From assembly GCA_965216445.1 (NCBI GenBank), contig OZ244166.1, positions 1,116,001 to 1,180,000 of the forward strand: 64,000 bases of DNA, given 5' to 3'. The position numbers and the translations under genes are program-made. The notes under the pieces were generated by a model. That model worked only from the letters and a program-made list of their open reading frames with translations, had not been told where the DNA came from and did no database searches. Each line of letters starts with the position of its first letter. Within the stretch, counting starts at the first letter, position 1. Origin of the DNA: MA-ANB-1 sp965216445 (lineage in GTDB: Bacteria > Actinomycetota > Acidimicrobiia > Spongiisociales > ZC4RG35). Shown here piece after piece: positions 1-7,739 of the stretch.

Positions 1-870
1 ACCCACGATCGCCTTGTTTCGCTGCACTGCGTAGCCCGTTTCCTGAGCGACAAGTCGAGAAGTGCGATAGATCTCCGCTGTGTTCACAGTGGTCGCTTTG
101 CCGTAGTAGTCCGATCGGACCTGGAGAGCCATCACTACCTCTTCGAGTGAGGCGTTGCCGGCTCTCTCGCCGATACCGTTGACCGTTCCCTCAAACTGCT
201 CCGCACCGGCCTCGATTGCCGCCAACGAGTTGGCTACCGCCATGCCCAGGTCGTTGTGGCAGTGTGTCGAAACGACCAAGTCCTGGCTTTCACCCTTCAC
301 TTCGTTGACGACTCTGCCTACCAGGTCTCCATAAGTTCGCGGCGTTGCGTATCCAACGGTGTCGGGCACATTGAGGGTCGTCGCACCAGCGTCGGCAGCC
401 GTTCTCAGCACCTGCATGAGAAAGTCAGGATTGGTGCGGGTGGCATCCTCCGCCGTGTATTCGACGTCGTCGGTGAGGCTCCTGGCATGGCTTACCGAGT
501 CTTTGACTGCAACCAACACATCTTCCTCCGTCATCCGCAACTTGTGGTTCAGGTGGATCTCTGAAGTGGCCAGGAAGAGGTGGAGTCGCGGTTGTCGTGC
601 ATCGCGGATCGCTTCCCAGGTGGTCGCAACATCGTCGTGGCTGGTCCGGGCCATGGCGGCCACACCGGGTCCTTGAACCTCGCGCGCTATCCGCTGGACG
701 GCTTCGAAGTCCCCGGTCGAAGACACGGGGAACCCCGCTTCAATCACGTCGACACCAAGCCGGGCCAGTTGGTGAGCGATTCTCACCTTCTGATCCGCTC
801 CGAGCGCGATACCCGGGGCTTGCTCTCCGTCTCTAAGTGTTGTGTCGAATACTCTTACATTTGCGGTCAT
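1..870 (-). CDS. leuA: 2-isopropylmalate synthase, partial (3' end outside window)
   Basis: Condenses 2-oxoisovalerate with acetyl-CoA, the first committed step of leucine synthesis. The frame is open from an ATG at 870 to the window edge (290 codons, no stop), so the C-terminal regulatory domain is not visible. The N-terminus reads VRVFDTTLRDGEQAPG, the RDGxQ motif of HMGL-like TIM barrels. VSTHCHNDLGMAVAN near residue 200 carries the HxH metal ligands and is followed by NGIGERAGN. A GAGGAG Shine-Dalgarno at 879-884 supports the start. It lies 98 nt downstream of ilvN on the same strand, so read-through from the ilvB attenuator is likely. Homocitrate or citramalate synthase is less likely given the ilv neighbours. 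Confidence 0.95.
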   Translation of the reverse strand, partial: MTANVRVFDTTLRDGEQAPGIALGADQKVRIAHQLARLGVDVIEAGFPVSSTGDFEAVQRIAREVQGPGVAAMARTSHDDVATTWEAIRDARQPRLHLFLATSEIHLNHKLRMTEEDVLVAVKDSVSHARSLTDDVEYTAEDATRTNPDFLMQVLRTAADAGATTLNVPDTVGYATPRTYGDLVGRVVNEVKGESQDLVVSTHCHNDLGMAVANSLAAIEAGAEQFEGTVNGIGERAGNASLEEVVMALQVRSDYYGKATTVNTAEIYRTSRLVAQETGYAVQRNKAIVG

Positions 871-968
871 TTTCTCTTCTCCTCGTTGGTTCAAACTCTC
901 TGCGCCGACAAGCATCTGTGTGCGAGTCGGCTACGGAATTCGAACCCTCTCGAGACGGATTGGCACCA

Positions 969-1475
969 TCATCGGGCGATCCCAGAGACGGCGGCTGGCT
1001 GGACGAGAGACTCCTTCTTCATGGCGATGCGACCCGACTTGACGAGCTCGAGGATCCCGAACGGGCTCATGTGCTCTATGAATGACTGAATGTGCTCCGG
1101 ACTCCCCGCCAATTCGAAGGTCATCGTGTCTGTTCCGAGGTCGACAACCCGAGCAGAGAACAGCGCAGCGGTGTCGTTCACCGGGCCCCGCTGTGACGCG
1201 TTGGCAGCAATCCGGACCAGCATGACCTCACTTGCGACCGACGCTTCGTGGTCGAACTCATGGACCTTGATGACGTTCACGAGCTTGTAGAGCTGCTTTT
1301 GGAGCTGCTCCAACTCCGGAGCGTCGGCAACAAGAGTGATGCGAGATCGACCCTCGATGTGGGTGGGGCCGACGGCCAGTGAGTGGATATTGAAGCCGCG
1401 ATTGGAGAACATCGCAGCCACCCGAGCCAAGACGCCCGGCTTGTCTTCGACAACGACGGAAAGGGTGTGTTTCAT
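969..1475 (-). CDS. ilvN: Acetolactate synthase small (regulatory) subunit
   Basis: Regulatory subunit of acetohydroxyacid synthase; in this family it binds valine and activates the large subunit. The 168-residue product has the N-terminal ACT domain (residues about 3-75: TLSVVVEDKPGVLARVAAMF, NRGFNIHSLAVGPT) followed by the C-terminal small-subunit domain (about 85-158). The length is normal for actinobacterial IlvN/IlvH. Its ATG overlaps the last bases of ilvB (1472-1475), so the two subunits are translationally coupled. leuA follows on the same strand. Confidence 0.96.
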   Translation of the reverse strand: MKHTLSVVVEDKPGVLARVAAMFSNRGFNIHSLAVGPTHIEGRSRITLVADAPELEQLQKQLYKLVNVIKVHEFDHEASVASEVMLVRIAANASQRGPVNDTAALFSARVVDLGTDTMTFELAGSPEHIQSFIEHMSPFGILELVKSGRIAMKKESLVQPAAVSGIAR

Positions 1476-3193
1476 AGAAGCTCCTCAGGGCTAGTGATCA
1501 CGTCGTCGTTTGATCCTCCAGCGGGAACCATCGGGAAACACATCTCGTCGGGGTCAACAACCACTTCGACCAGAACAGGCTGGTCCTCGATGGCGAGAGC
1601 CTTGTCGATGGTCACATCGATTTCCGCGGGATGGCTGACCTTGAATCCGACACACCCCATTGCTTCCGCCAATGCCGGATAGTCGGGGGTGTCGGTAGGC
1701 ATCTCGCTGGCGGAGAGTCGACCTCCGTAGAAGAGGTTCTGCCACTGCTTGACCATGCCAAAGCCTCCATTGTTGAAGACGAAAATCTTGATCGGAATCT
1801 GTTCAACCGCGGCTGTGATCAACTCTTGCGGCGTCATCTGGAAGCAGCCGTCACCATCGAGGGCAATCACCGTCTCATCGGGTCTTCCGACCTTTGCGCC
1901 TATTGCTGCGGGTAGGGCGAAGCCCATCGTTCCAGAACCTCCGGAATTGACCCACGAGCGAGGGCGGGCGAAGTTCCAGAATTGAGAGGCCCACATCTGA
2001 TGTTGACCAACTCCGGCCGAAACGACCGCGTCCCCAGCTGTGTGATGATGGAGACGTTCGATGAAGTGCTGAACCTTTATAGGGCCGCTCTCTGACTGTT
2101 CGTACTGGAGCGGTCGGTTCTTCTTCCACCCGTTGATCATTCCGAACCAAAATCGCCGCTCGGGGATTGGGGTCTGTTCCCTGACCTTGTGGGTCCGATC
2201 AACCAGCGCAGCCAAGACGTGTTTCGCATCACCGACGATTGGGACGTCGGCCTTGCGGATCTTGCCGATCTCGGCTGGATCGACGTCGACGTGGATCACT
2301 TTGGCGTCGGGAGCAAAGGCGTCGACCTTGCCCGTGACTCGGTCGTCGAATCGAGCCCCGACGGCAATCAGAGTGTCGCATTGCTGGATTGCGGTCGTAG
2401 CCGCGTAGACGCCATGCATACCCGGCATACCGAGCGCCAGGTGGTGCCCGTCGGGAAATGCGCCGCGCGCCATCAAGGTGGTTGTAACCGGTACGTTGGC
2501 CAGTTCGGCGAACTCGAGCAATTCGTCTGCTGCCCCCGCAGCGATGACACCCCCGCCGACATACAGGACGGGCCGTTCCGATGCTTCGATCATCGCAACG
2601 GCTTCCTTGATCTGTTTGGGATGCCCCGCCACCGTTGGTCGATAGCCGGGGAGGCCGGCCAGGCTGGGTTCGTTCCAGACGGTTGGCTGGTTGAGGACGT
2701 CTTTGGGAATGTCGATGAGAACGGGCCCGGGCCGGCCGGTGGCGGCGAGGTGGAACGCCTCGTGGACAACTTCAGGAATTCTGTCAGCGTCGTTGACAAG
2801 GTATGCGTGTTTTGTGCAGTGCATGGCCAGGCCAGTCGTGTACGCCTCCTGGAATGCGTCGCTTCCGATCGCGCCGCTGGCGACCTGACCGGTTATCGCT
2901 ACCAGTGGAGTCGAGTCCATCATCGCGTTCTGGAGAGGGGTAATCAGGTTGGTTGCACCCGGTCCGGACGTGGCCATCGTGACTCCGACCCGACCTGTCG
3001 CCATCGCATAGCCCTCAGCCATGTGCCCGGCCCCCTGCTCATGCCGGGCCAGAACGTGGCGTATCGGGCTGGCGAGCAGGGGGTCGTATGCTGGGAGGAT
3101 GGCACCTCCGGGCACGCCGAAAATCACCTCGACACCCTCGTATTCGAGGCTGGCGAGAAGAGAATCGGATCCTGTGAATTCGTTGTTGCTCAT
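1472..3193 (-). CDS. ilvB: Acetolactate synthase large (catalytic) subunit
   Basis: ThDP- and FAD-dependent enzyme making acetolactate or acetohydroxybutyrate, the shared first step of valine and isoleucine synthesis. The ATG at 3193 gives 573 residues starting MSNNEFTGSDSLL. FGVPGGAILPAYD and RHEQGAGHMAEGYA (with the ThDP-activating Glu) are near the N-terminus, and GDGCFQM...FVFNNGGFGMV forms the ThDP/Mg site near residues 445-480. An in-frame GTG at 3235 would add 14 residues but would have to read through the terminator hairpin, so it is rejected. No Shine-Dalgarno has normal spacing; the only GGAGGG lies in the terminator 3' arm, 16 nt before the ATG. Leader-peptide attenuation is expected to control expression. 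Confidence 0.96.
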   Translation of the reverse strand: MSNNEFTGSDSLLASLEYEGVEVIFGVPGGAILPAYDPLLASPIRHVLARHEQGAGHMAEGYAMATGRVGVTMATSGPGATNLITPLQNAMMDSTPLVAITGQVASGAIGSDAFQEAYTTGLAMHCTKHAYLVNDADRIPEVVHEAFHLAATGRPGPVLIDIPKDVLNQPTVWNEPSLAGLPGYRPTVAGHPKQIKEAVAMIEASERPVLYVGGGVIAAGAADELLEFAELANVPVTTTLMARGAFPDGHHLALGMPGMHGVYAATTAIQQCDTLIAVGARFDDRVTGKVDAFAPDAKVIHVDVDPAEIGKIRKADVPIVGDAKHVLAALVDRTHKVREQTPIPERRFWFGMINGWKKNRPLQYEQSESGPIKVQHFIERLHHHTAGDAVVSAGVGQHQMWASQFWNFARPRSWVNSGGSGTMGFALPAAIGAKVGRPDETVIALDGDGCFQMTPQELITAAVEQIPIKIFVFNNGGFGMVKQWQNLFYGGRLSASEMPTDTPDYPALAEAMGCVGFKVSHPAEIDVTIDKALAIEDQPVLVEVVVDPDEMCFPMVPAGGSNDDVITSPEELL

Positions 3194-3201
3194 TTTGGGT
3201 A

Positions 3202-3227
3202 AGAAAAAACCCTCCGGATGGAGGGTT
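3202..3227 (-). terminator. Intrinsic terminator of the ilvB attenuator
   Basis: On the minus strand an 8-bp perfect stem AACCCTCC/GGAGGGTT with loop ATCC (3208-3227) is followed by a T-run, ending 9 nt before the ilvB ATG. It lies after the leader peptide and before the structural gene, as in a classical amino-acid attenuator. The 3' arm also holds the only GGAGG near ilvB, so folding could affect translation as well. Confidence 0.85.
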
Positions 3228-3228
3228 G

Positions 3229-3254
3229 GGCACACACAGACGACTGTATGTGCC
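3229..3254 (-). promoter_or_regulatory. Second hairpin of the ilvB leader (pause or antiterminator candidate)
   Basis: On the minus strand GGCACATACAG (3254-3244) pairs with CTGTGTGTGCC (3239-3229) around a TCGT loop, 11 bp with one G-U. It starts at the last base of the leader peptide stop codon and ends just before the terminator 5' arm. Its flanks (TTA on one side, CAA on the other) could extend pairing into the first bases of that arm. The hairpin is seen in the sequence; its role as pause or antiterminator is inferred. Confidence 0.55.
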
Positions 3255-3307
3255 TAATCAATAAGGATCACTACAAGAAGGTCGCGGGTGGTGGGGATGT
3301 ATGACAT
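3254..3307 (-). CDS. ilvB leader peptide (attenuator peptide)
   Basis: A 17-codon ORF reads MSYIPTTRDLLVVILID and stops with TAG. Seven consecutive branched-chain codons (Leu-Leu-Val-Val-Ile-Leu-Ile) sit at codons 10-16, exactly the three end-products of the ilv/leu pathway. A hairpin and an intrinsic terminator follow before ilvB. Ribosome stalling on these codons under branched-chain amino acid starvation would be expected to favour read-through. Such leaders are established for ilvB in Actinobacteria. The start has no clear Shine-Dalgarno and is only about 4 nt from the predicted transcription start, so the peptide may be made from a leaderless mRNA. Confidence 0.85.
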   Translation of the reverse strand: MSYIPTTRDLLVVILID

Positions 3308-3317
3308 GTGGTTGAGG

Positions 3318-3346
3318 AGTAAACACCACGCCTATCGATGTGTCAA
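3318..3346 (-). promoter_or_regulatory. ilvB promoter (-35 TTGACA, -10 TTTACT)
   Basis: On the minus strand a perfect -35 TTGACA (3346-3341) is separated by 17 bp from TTTACT (3323-3318). This places the transcription start near 3311, just upstream of the leader-peptide ATG at 3307. It lies after the terminator behind ilvC, so ilvB-ilvN(-leuA) has its own transcript. Confidence 0.7.
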
Positions 3347-3366
3347 GGTTCCAGGTGGGAAAGTTT

Positions 3367-3388
3367 CGCGGCGGCTCTTGCCGCCGCG
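3367..3388 (-). terminator. Hairpin downstream of ilvC
   Basis: A 9-bp perfect GC stem CGCGGCGGC/GCCGCCGCG with a 4-nt loop starts 4 nt after the ilvC stop. On the minus strand the tail AAACTTTCCC is only weakly T-rich; on the plus strand TTTTC follows. It separates the ilvC and ilvB transcripts and is probably a terminator, possibly Rho-assisted. Confidence 0.65.
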
Positions 3389-3391
3389 TTT

Positions 3392-4396
3392 TCAAGGTGC
3401 AGTCTTCGGCTCGAGGAAGGGCATCATCTCCCTGAGTTCCTTGCCGACGCTTTCAATCTGGTGGCTGCGGTTCAGTTCTCGTTGGCTCTGGAGGAAGGGA
3501 GCACCTTCACGGGCTTGAGCCAGCCATTCGTTGGCGAAGGCACCCGATTGGATTTCGCTGAGAACCTCTTTCATCGCTGCCTTGGTTTCGTCGGTGACGA
3601 TCCGACTGCCACGGGTGTAATCCCCGTATTCGGCTGTGTCCGACACTGAATACCGCATCCAGGAGAGGCCACCTTCGAATAGAAGGTCAACGATGAGCTT
3701 CAGCTCGTGCAAGGTCTCGAAGTAGGCCGACTCCGGTTGGTAGCCGGCTTCGACGAGTGTCTCGAACGAAGCCTTGATCAGTTCGGCCACGCCTCCGCAG
3801 AGTATGACTTGTTCACCGAACAGATCGGTTTCGGTCTCCTCCTTGAACGTGGTCTCCAGGACGCCAGCTCGGCTACCGCCAATTGCATGTGCGTAAGAGA
3901 GCGCGTTCTCGTGTGCTGACCCCGAGGCGTCCTGATGGACAGCGATGAGACACGGCACGCCGGAGCCTTGTTGGTAGGTCCTACGCACGAGGTGACCTGG
4001 CCCTTTTGGAGCGATCATCGAAACGTCAACGTGGCTCGGGGGAGTGATTGCTCCGAAGTGGACGTTGAAACCGTGGGCGAACATCAGTGTGTTGCCCTCT
4101 TCCAGACCCGGCTCGACCGAGTCTTGATATACATCCGCCATCACCTGGTCGGGGACGAGCATCATGATGGTGTCAGCCCAAGCAGCGGCGTCGGCCGTCG
4201 ACATCACCCGCAAGCCGGCTTGCTTTGCTTTGTCGGCACTCTCAGAACTCTCCCGAAGGCCAACTGCGACTTCAACACCCGACTCACTCAGGTTGAGAGC
4301 GTGGGCATGGCCCTGGCTCCCGTAGCCAATGATGGCCACGCGCTTGGTCTTGATGAGTTCAGGATTGCAGTCGTCGTCGTAGTAGATCGTGGCCAT
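3392..4396 (-). CDS. ilvC: Ketol-acid reductoisomerase (class I)
   Basis: NADPH- and Mg-dependent isomeroreductase converting acetolactate to 2,3-dihydroxyisovalerate. The ATG at 4396 gives 334 residues, the class I length, beginning MATIYYDDDCNPELI as family members do. GYGSQGHAHALNL at residues 24-36 is the dinucleotide-binding loop. Further on, ETDLFGEQ and ELKLIVDLLFEGG supply the acidic Mg ligands of the knotted domain. An upstream GTG at 4453 is possible but would overlap the divergent ilvD start. There is no Shine-Dalgarno before 4396. It is followed by a hairpin and then the separately promoted ilvB. Confidence 0.96.
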   Translation of the reverse strand: MATIYYDDDCNPELIKTKRVAIIGYGSQGHAHALNLSESGVEVAVGLRESSESADKAKQAGLRVMSTADAAAWADTIMMLVPDQVMADVYQDSVEPGLEEGNTLMFAHGFNVHFGAITPPSHVDVSMIAPKGPGHLVRRTYQQGSGVPCLIAVHQDASGSAHENALSYAHAIGGSRAGVLETTFKEETETDLFGEQVILCGGVAELIKASFETLVEAGYQPESAYFETLHELKLIVDLLFEGGLSWMRYSVSDTAEYGDYTRGSRIVTDETKAAMKEVLSEIQSGAFANEWLAQAREGAPFLQSQRELNRSHQIESVGKELREMMPFLEPKTAP

Positions 4397-4440
4397 GGGA
4401 GGGAAAGTTGGCAGAGTTTCCACCGGAAGCCAAACCGTCA

Positions 4441-4446
4441 TAGGAT
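4441..4446 (+). promoter_or_regulatory. -10 element of ilvD (leaderless layout)
   Basis: TAGGAT ends 6 nt before the ilvD ATG at 4453, with no Shine-Dalgarno, so transcription should start at or next to the start codon. The same hexamer and spacing recur before marC (32214) and the pirin gene (59744). Confidence 0.6.
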
Positions 4447-4452
4447 TCGGCA

Positions 4453-6120
4453 ATGTCCGGAAAGGTCAGATCTCAAGATGTAACCGAGGGTCCTGCCAAG
4501 GCCGGTGCGCGGGCAATGCTTCGCGCCGTGGGCCTTACCGACGAGGACTTCGCCAAGCCACAGATCGGTGTGGTCTCCGCAGGCAACGAAGTAACACCGT
4601 GCAATCTCACAGGTCCGGAGCTCTCGGTGTTGGCGAAGGAGGGAGTAGCGGGGTCCGGTGGGGTCGGACTGGTCTTCTCGACGATCGCCGTCTCGGATGG
4701 GATTTCCATGGGGCACGAGGGGATGCGTGCCTCGCTTGTGTCCAGGGAGGTCATCGCCGACTCAGTTGAGCTGGTGATGCACGCCGAGAGATTCGACGGC
4801 CTGGTTGCTATTGCTGGGTGCGACAAGTCCCTGCCCGGAATGCTGATGGCCGCCGGCCGACTCGATTTGCCGGCCGTGTTCCTCTACGGCGGATCGAGTA
4901 TGCCCGGGCGTTATCAAGGACGCGATATCTCGATTGTTGACGTGTTCGAGGGGATAGGGGCCGAGGCTGAAGGAAAGATCTCGAGCGACGAGCTACTAGC
5001 CCTGGAGAGAGCGGCGTGTCCCGGTGCGGGGTCCTGTGCGGGGATGTTCACGGCCAACACCATGGCTTCGGTTGGGGAGGCGATTGGAATGTCTCTCCCG
5101 GGATCGGCTTCGGTCCCGGCCATAGACCCACGCCTCCGGGACTACGCCCGACTGTCCGGCGAGGCCGCGATGCGGCTCCTGGAACGCGGAATCACCGCCC
5201 GCCAGATCATGACAGCCCCCGCATTTAGAAATGCCATCACGACTGTCATGGCGTTGGGTGGGTCCACCAATGCGGTGCTCCACCTTCTGGCTATGGCCCA
5301 CGAGGTGGGTGTCGACCTGGAATTGGCGGACTTTGACCGCATCTCCCGCTCGACTCCCCACATCGGTGACCTGAAACCCTTCGGACGCTTCCACATGGTG
5401 GACATCGACCAAATCGGGGGAGTGCCGATTGTTCTCAAGGCCCTCCTGACGGAGGGACTCCTAGATGGCGAAGCGTTGACCGTTACCGGAAGGACGATGG
5501 CCGAGAATTTGGCACAGGTCGAGCTCCCGGGCGACCAAGAGGTCATTGCGCCTGTCTCATCTCCGATCGCAGCAGAAGGTGGCATTGCGATCCTTCACGG
5601 GTCGCTCGCCGAAGATGGGGCTGTGGTGAAGGTGGCTGGGATCGATCTAACCGTGTTCGAAGGGCCAGCGAGGGTTTTCGATGGAGAGCAGGCAGCCCTC
5701 GACGCGCTGTTCGCACATCAAATCTCTCATGGTGACGTTGTGGTGATCAGAACCGAGGGCCCGAGGGGTGGTCCGGGCATGAAGGAAATGCTCCAGATCA
5801 CTGCGGCAATCAAGGGAGCCGGCCTGGGCAAAGATGTGATGTTGATCACCGATGGTCGATTCTCAGGCGGAACAACGGGACTGTGTATCGGGCACGTAGC
5901 CCCCGAGTCGGAGGTCGGCGGGAATATCGGGCTGGTTGACGAGGGCGACCGGATCAAGATTGATATACCCGGCCGGCGACTCGACCTCCTGGTCGACGCT
6001 TCCGAGCTCGACGCGAGACGAAAGGCCTGGCAGCCGGCGCCACCCCGCTATGAAACAGGTGCATTGGCCAAGTATGCCCGCTTGGTCGGGTCGGCAAGTA
6101 GCGGGGCCGTCACCTACTGA
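4453..6120 (+). CDS. ilvD: Dihydroxy-acid dehydratase
   Basis: Iron-sulfur dehydratase making 2-oxoisovalerate and 2-oxo-3-methylvalerate, the third common step of branched-chain synthesis. The product has 555 residues, normal for IlvD. The three cluster cysteines are visible: C50 in VTPCNLT, C123 in GCDKSLPGM and C195 in GAGSCAGMFTANTM. TDGRFSGGTTGLCIGHVAPE is present near residue 460. It is divergent from ilvC with a 56-bp gap and has its own -10, so it is outside the ilvB attenuator. Its stop codon abuts the stop of the convergent ABC permease (6121) with no room for a terminator. Confidence 0.97.
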   Translation: MSGKVRSQDVTEGPAKAGARAMLRAVGLTDEDFAKPQIGVVSAGNEVTPCNLTGPELSVLAKEGVAGSGGVGLVFSTIAVSDGISMGHEGMRASLVSREVIADSVELVMHAERFDGLVAIAGCDKSLPGMLMAAGRLDLPAVFLYGGSSMPGRYQGRDISIVDVFEGIGAEAEGKISSDELLALERAACPGAGSCAGMFTANTMASVGEAIGMSLPGSASVPAIDPRLRDYARLSGEAAMRLLERGITARQIMTAPAFRNAITTVMALGGSTNAVLHLLAMAHEVGVDLELADFDRISRSTPHIGDLKPFGRFHMVDIDQIGGVPIVLKALLTEGLLDGEALTVTGRTMAENLAQVELPGDQEVIAPVSSPIAAEGGIAILHGSLAEDGAVVKVAGIDLTVFEGPARVFDGEQAALDALFAHQISHGDVVVIRTEGPRGGPGMKEMLQITAAIKGAGLGKDVMLITDGRFSGGTTGLCIGHVAPESEVGGNIGLVDEGDRIKIDIPGRRLDLLVDASELDARRKAWQPAPPRYETGALAKYARLVGSASSGAVTY

Positions 6121-6921
6121 TCAGGCTGAAGCTCCCGAGTAGTTGGAGATTCCCCATCGCCAGACCAGACGTGAACCGATGAGAGCCAGCACGGTCACCC
6201 CCGCTCCAATTACAAGCATCCACCAGTCGATTCGAGCCGTTATTGCCTCGGCTGGCACCGTGACCGCGAATGCGAGGGGGATGATGAACGTCAACGATGC
6301 CCTGAGGAAACCGGGATAGACCGTCACTGGCCAGCGTCCGGCCTCGTAGATGCCGTTGAGAAGCTGCATCATCGAGTCGGTCCTCACCACCTTGAAGGAC
6401 ATCGTGCTCACGGCTAGCCAGATCGAATAGATGATCAGGGCGCCACACACCAGCGCAAACACGAACCCGACAGTGTGCGTCCAACCGATGGATCCCGAAA
6501 GCTCGGAAACTGACCACGCAATCACACCAAGGCCAAGGAAAATGTCCACGGCCGACCACAGCGACACTTCCTTGACACTCACCATCAACTGTGAGTCTGC
6601 GGGTCTGGTGAGGGCGTAGTCCAGGGTCCCCTCCTGGACGTCCTGCATGAGTCGGTTCATGTTGGGCTGAATGAAGGTCTTCAAGATTCCCCCGATTGCG
6701 ATGTGAACGCCCATAACAGCGAGCAACTGCGGTTGGGACCATCCGCCGAGCGAGTTGGTATGACCGTAGACCAGAGCGATGGCAACGAGGCCCGTGGCCA
6801 AAGCGATACCCGAGTTGAAGAGTTGCACCCAGAAGTTCAACCGATATTGCATCTCGTTGAGCGCACCGATGCGCCAGTGGAGGAAGGTCAGTTTTGCAGG
6901 CCCGGCTGGTCTCTGGCTCAT
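6121..6921 (-). CDS. ABC-2 type permease (DUF990-like), second subunit
   Basis: Integral membrane subunit of an ABC transporter, probably an exporter. The start MSQRPAGPAKLTFLHW at 6921 gives 266 residues and overlaps the upstream permease stop (ATGA, 6918-6921). About six hydrophobic segments are visible, such as LATGLVAIALVYG and VGFVFALVCGALIIYSIWLAV. The frame stays open further upstream to 7713, but that part is antisense-quality sequence over the other permease and is not used. An ATPase plus two permeases of this type forms the COG4586/COG4587/COG3694-like trio; the substrate is unknown. Confidence 0.85.
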   Translation of the reverse strand: MSQRPAGPAKLTFLHWRIGALNEMQYRLNFWVQLFNSGIALATGLVAIALVYGHTNSLGGWSQPQLLAVMGVHIAIGGILKTFIQPNMNRLMQDVQEGTLDYALTRPADSQLMVSVKEVSLWSAVDIFLGLGVIAWSVSELSGSIGWTHTVGFVFALVCGALIIYSIWLAVSTMSFKVVRTDSMMQLLNGIYEAGRWPVTVYPGFLRASLTFIIPLAFAVTVPAEAITARIDWWMLVIGAGVTVLALIGSRLVWRWGISNYSGASA

Positions 6922-7739
6922 CCACCCACCGCTGCGTACTTGATGATTGCCTTCTTCCATCCCCACCAGAGGGCAACTCCCATTCCAGCTGCCCACAGAA
7001 CCTGCGCACCGAGTCCCGTCCAAATCTCCGACGGTTCCAACCTTCCGATGAGAACCTCGATCGGGAACTGGAACGTCCACTTGAACGGGAACCACGACGC
7101 TACTGACTCCACCCATTCCGGCATTAGCTCCAGGGGAACCAGACGACCCGAGAGCAGTAGCTCTCCAGCGATCACAACACCAAACACTGCACTCGCCCTG
7201 GTTGTCCAGAAGTTGGCCAAACCCATCAGATAGAGCAAGACAAACCGGACCACGAACCCACCCCAGATCGCTATCACAAATGCGACCACGTTGAACCAGG
7301 TCAGGTTGAATTCCGGTTTGAAGATGAACGAGAGCACCAGTGCGACGGGGAGCCAGAGGCCGGTCCAGACGAACTTGCTTCCGATGAAGAAGGACATGTC
7401 CCGGTGAAAGGGGTGAATCGGCATTGAAAGAAAGTCGTTCAACCGGCCGCGCTGGATCCGCCACTCCCACGCAAATGGGTCGAAGGCAAGGTTGAACACA
7501 CGAACCAGGGTCCAGGTGATGTAATAGGCCGCGAGAGCGCCGGTTGAGTAGCTGCCTACCGAACCACCCTGGGATTCGGCAACGTTCTGCCAAACCGCCA
7601 GGTAGATGATTGGTTCGATCAGGAAGGCGAGGAGGAAGAAGAATGTCATCGTCCGGTACTGGACATCCCGTTGGAAGCCGAGCCTGGCTCCTGCTCGGTA
7701 GAAACCGAGCCAACTGAACTCAGTTTTGGGCGTTGTCAT
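6918..7739 (-). CDS. ABC-2 type permease, first subunit
   Basis: Membrane subunit partnering the ATPase at 7720-8742. The ATG at 7739 gives about 273 residues beginning MTTPKTEFSWLGFYRAGARLGFQRDVQYR, the usual amphipathic N-terminus of ABC-2 permeases. Six membrane segments follow, including FFFLLAFLIEPIIYLAVW and VFGVVIAGELLLSGRLVPL. The start lies 19 nt inside the ATPase gene, and GGACGGA just upstream can serve as ribosome site. It ends in an ATGA overlap with the second permease, so the trio is tightly coupled. Confidence 0.85.
   Translation of the reverse strand: MTTPKTEFSWLGFYRAGARLGFQRDVQYRTMTFFFLLAFLIEPIIYLAVWQNVAESQGGSVGSYSTGALAAYYITWTLVRVFNLAFDPFAWEWRIQRGRLNDFLSMPIHPFHRDMSFFIGSKFVWTGLWLPVALVLSFIFKPEFNLTWFNVVAFVIAIWGGFVVRFVLLYLMGLANFWTTRASAVFGVVIAGELLLSGRLVPLELMPEWVESVASWFPFKWTFQFPIEVLIGRLEPSEIWTGLGAQVLWAAGMGVALWWGWKKAIIKYAAVGG

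Noticed and set aside
2189..3202. A 337-codon open frame on the plus strand inside ilvB
   Set aside because: It is fully antisense to ilvB, has no homology-like motifs and mirrors the codon usage of the real gene.
6922..7713. A long N-terminal extension of the second ABC permease
   Set aside because: The extra 264 residues are out-of-frame reading of the first permease; the ATGA overlap start at 6921 gives the family length.
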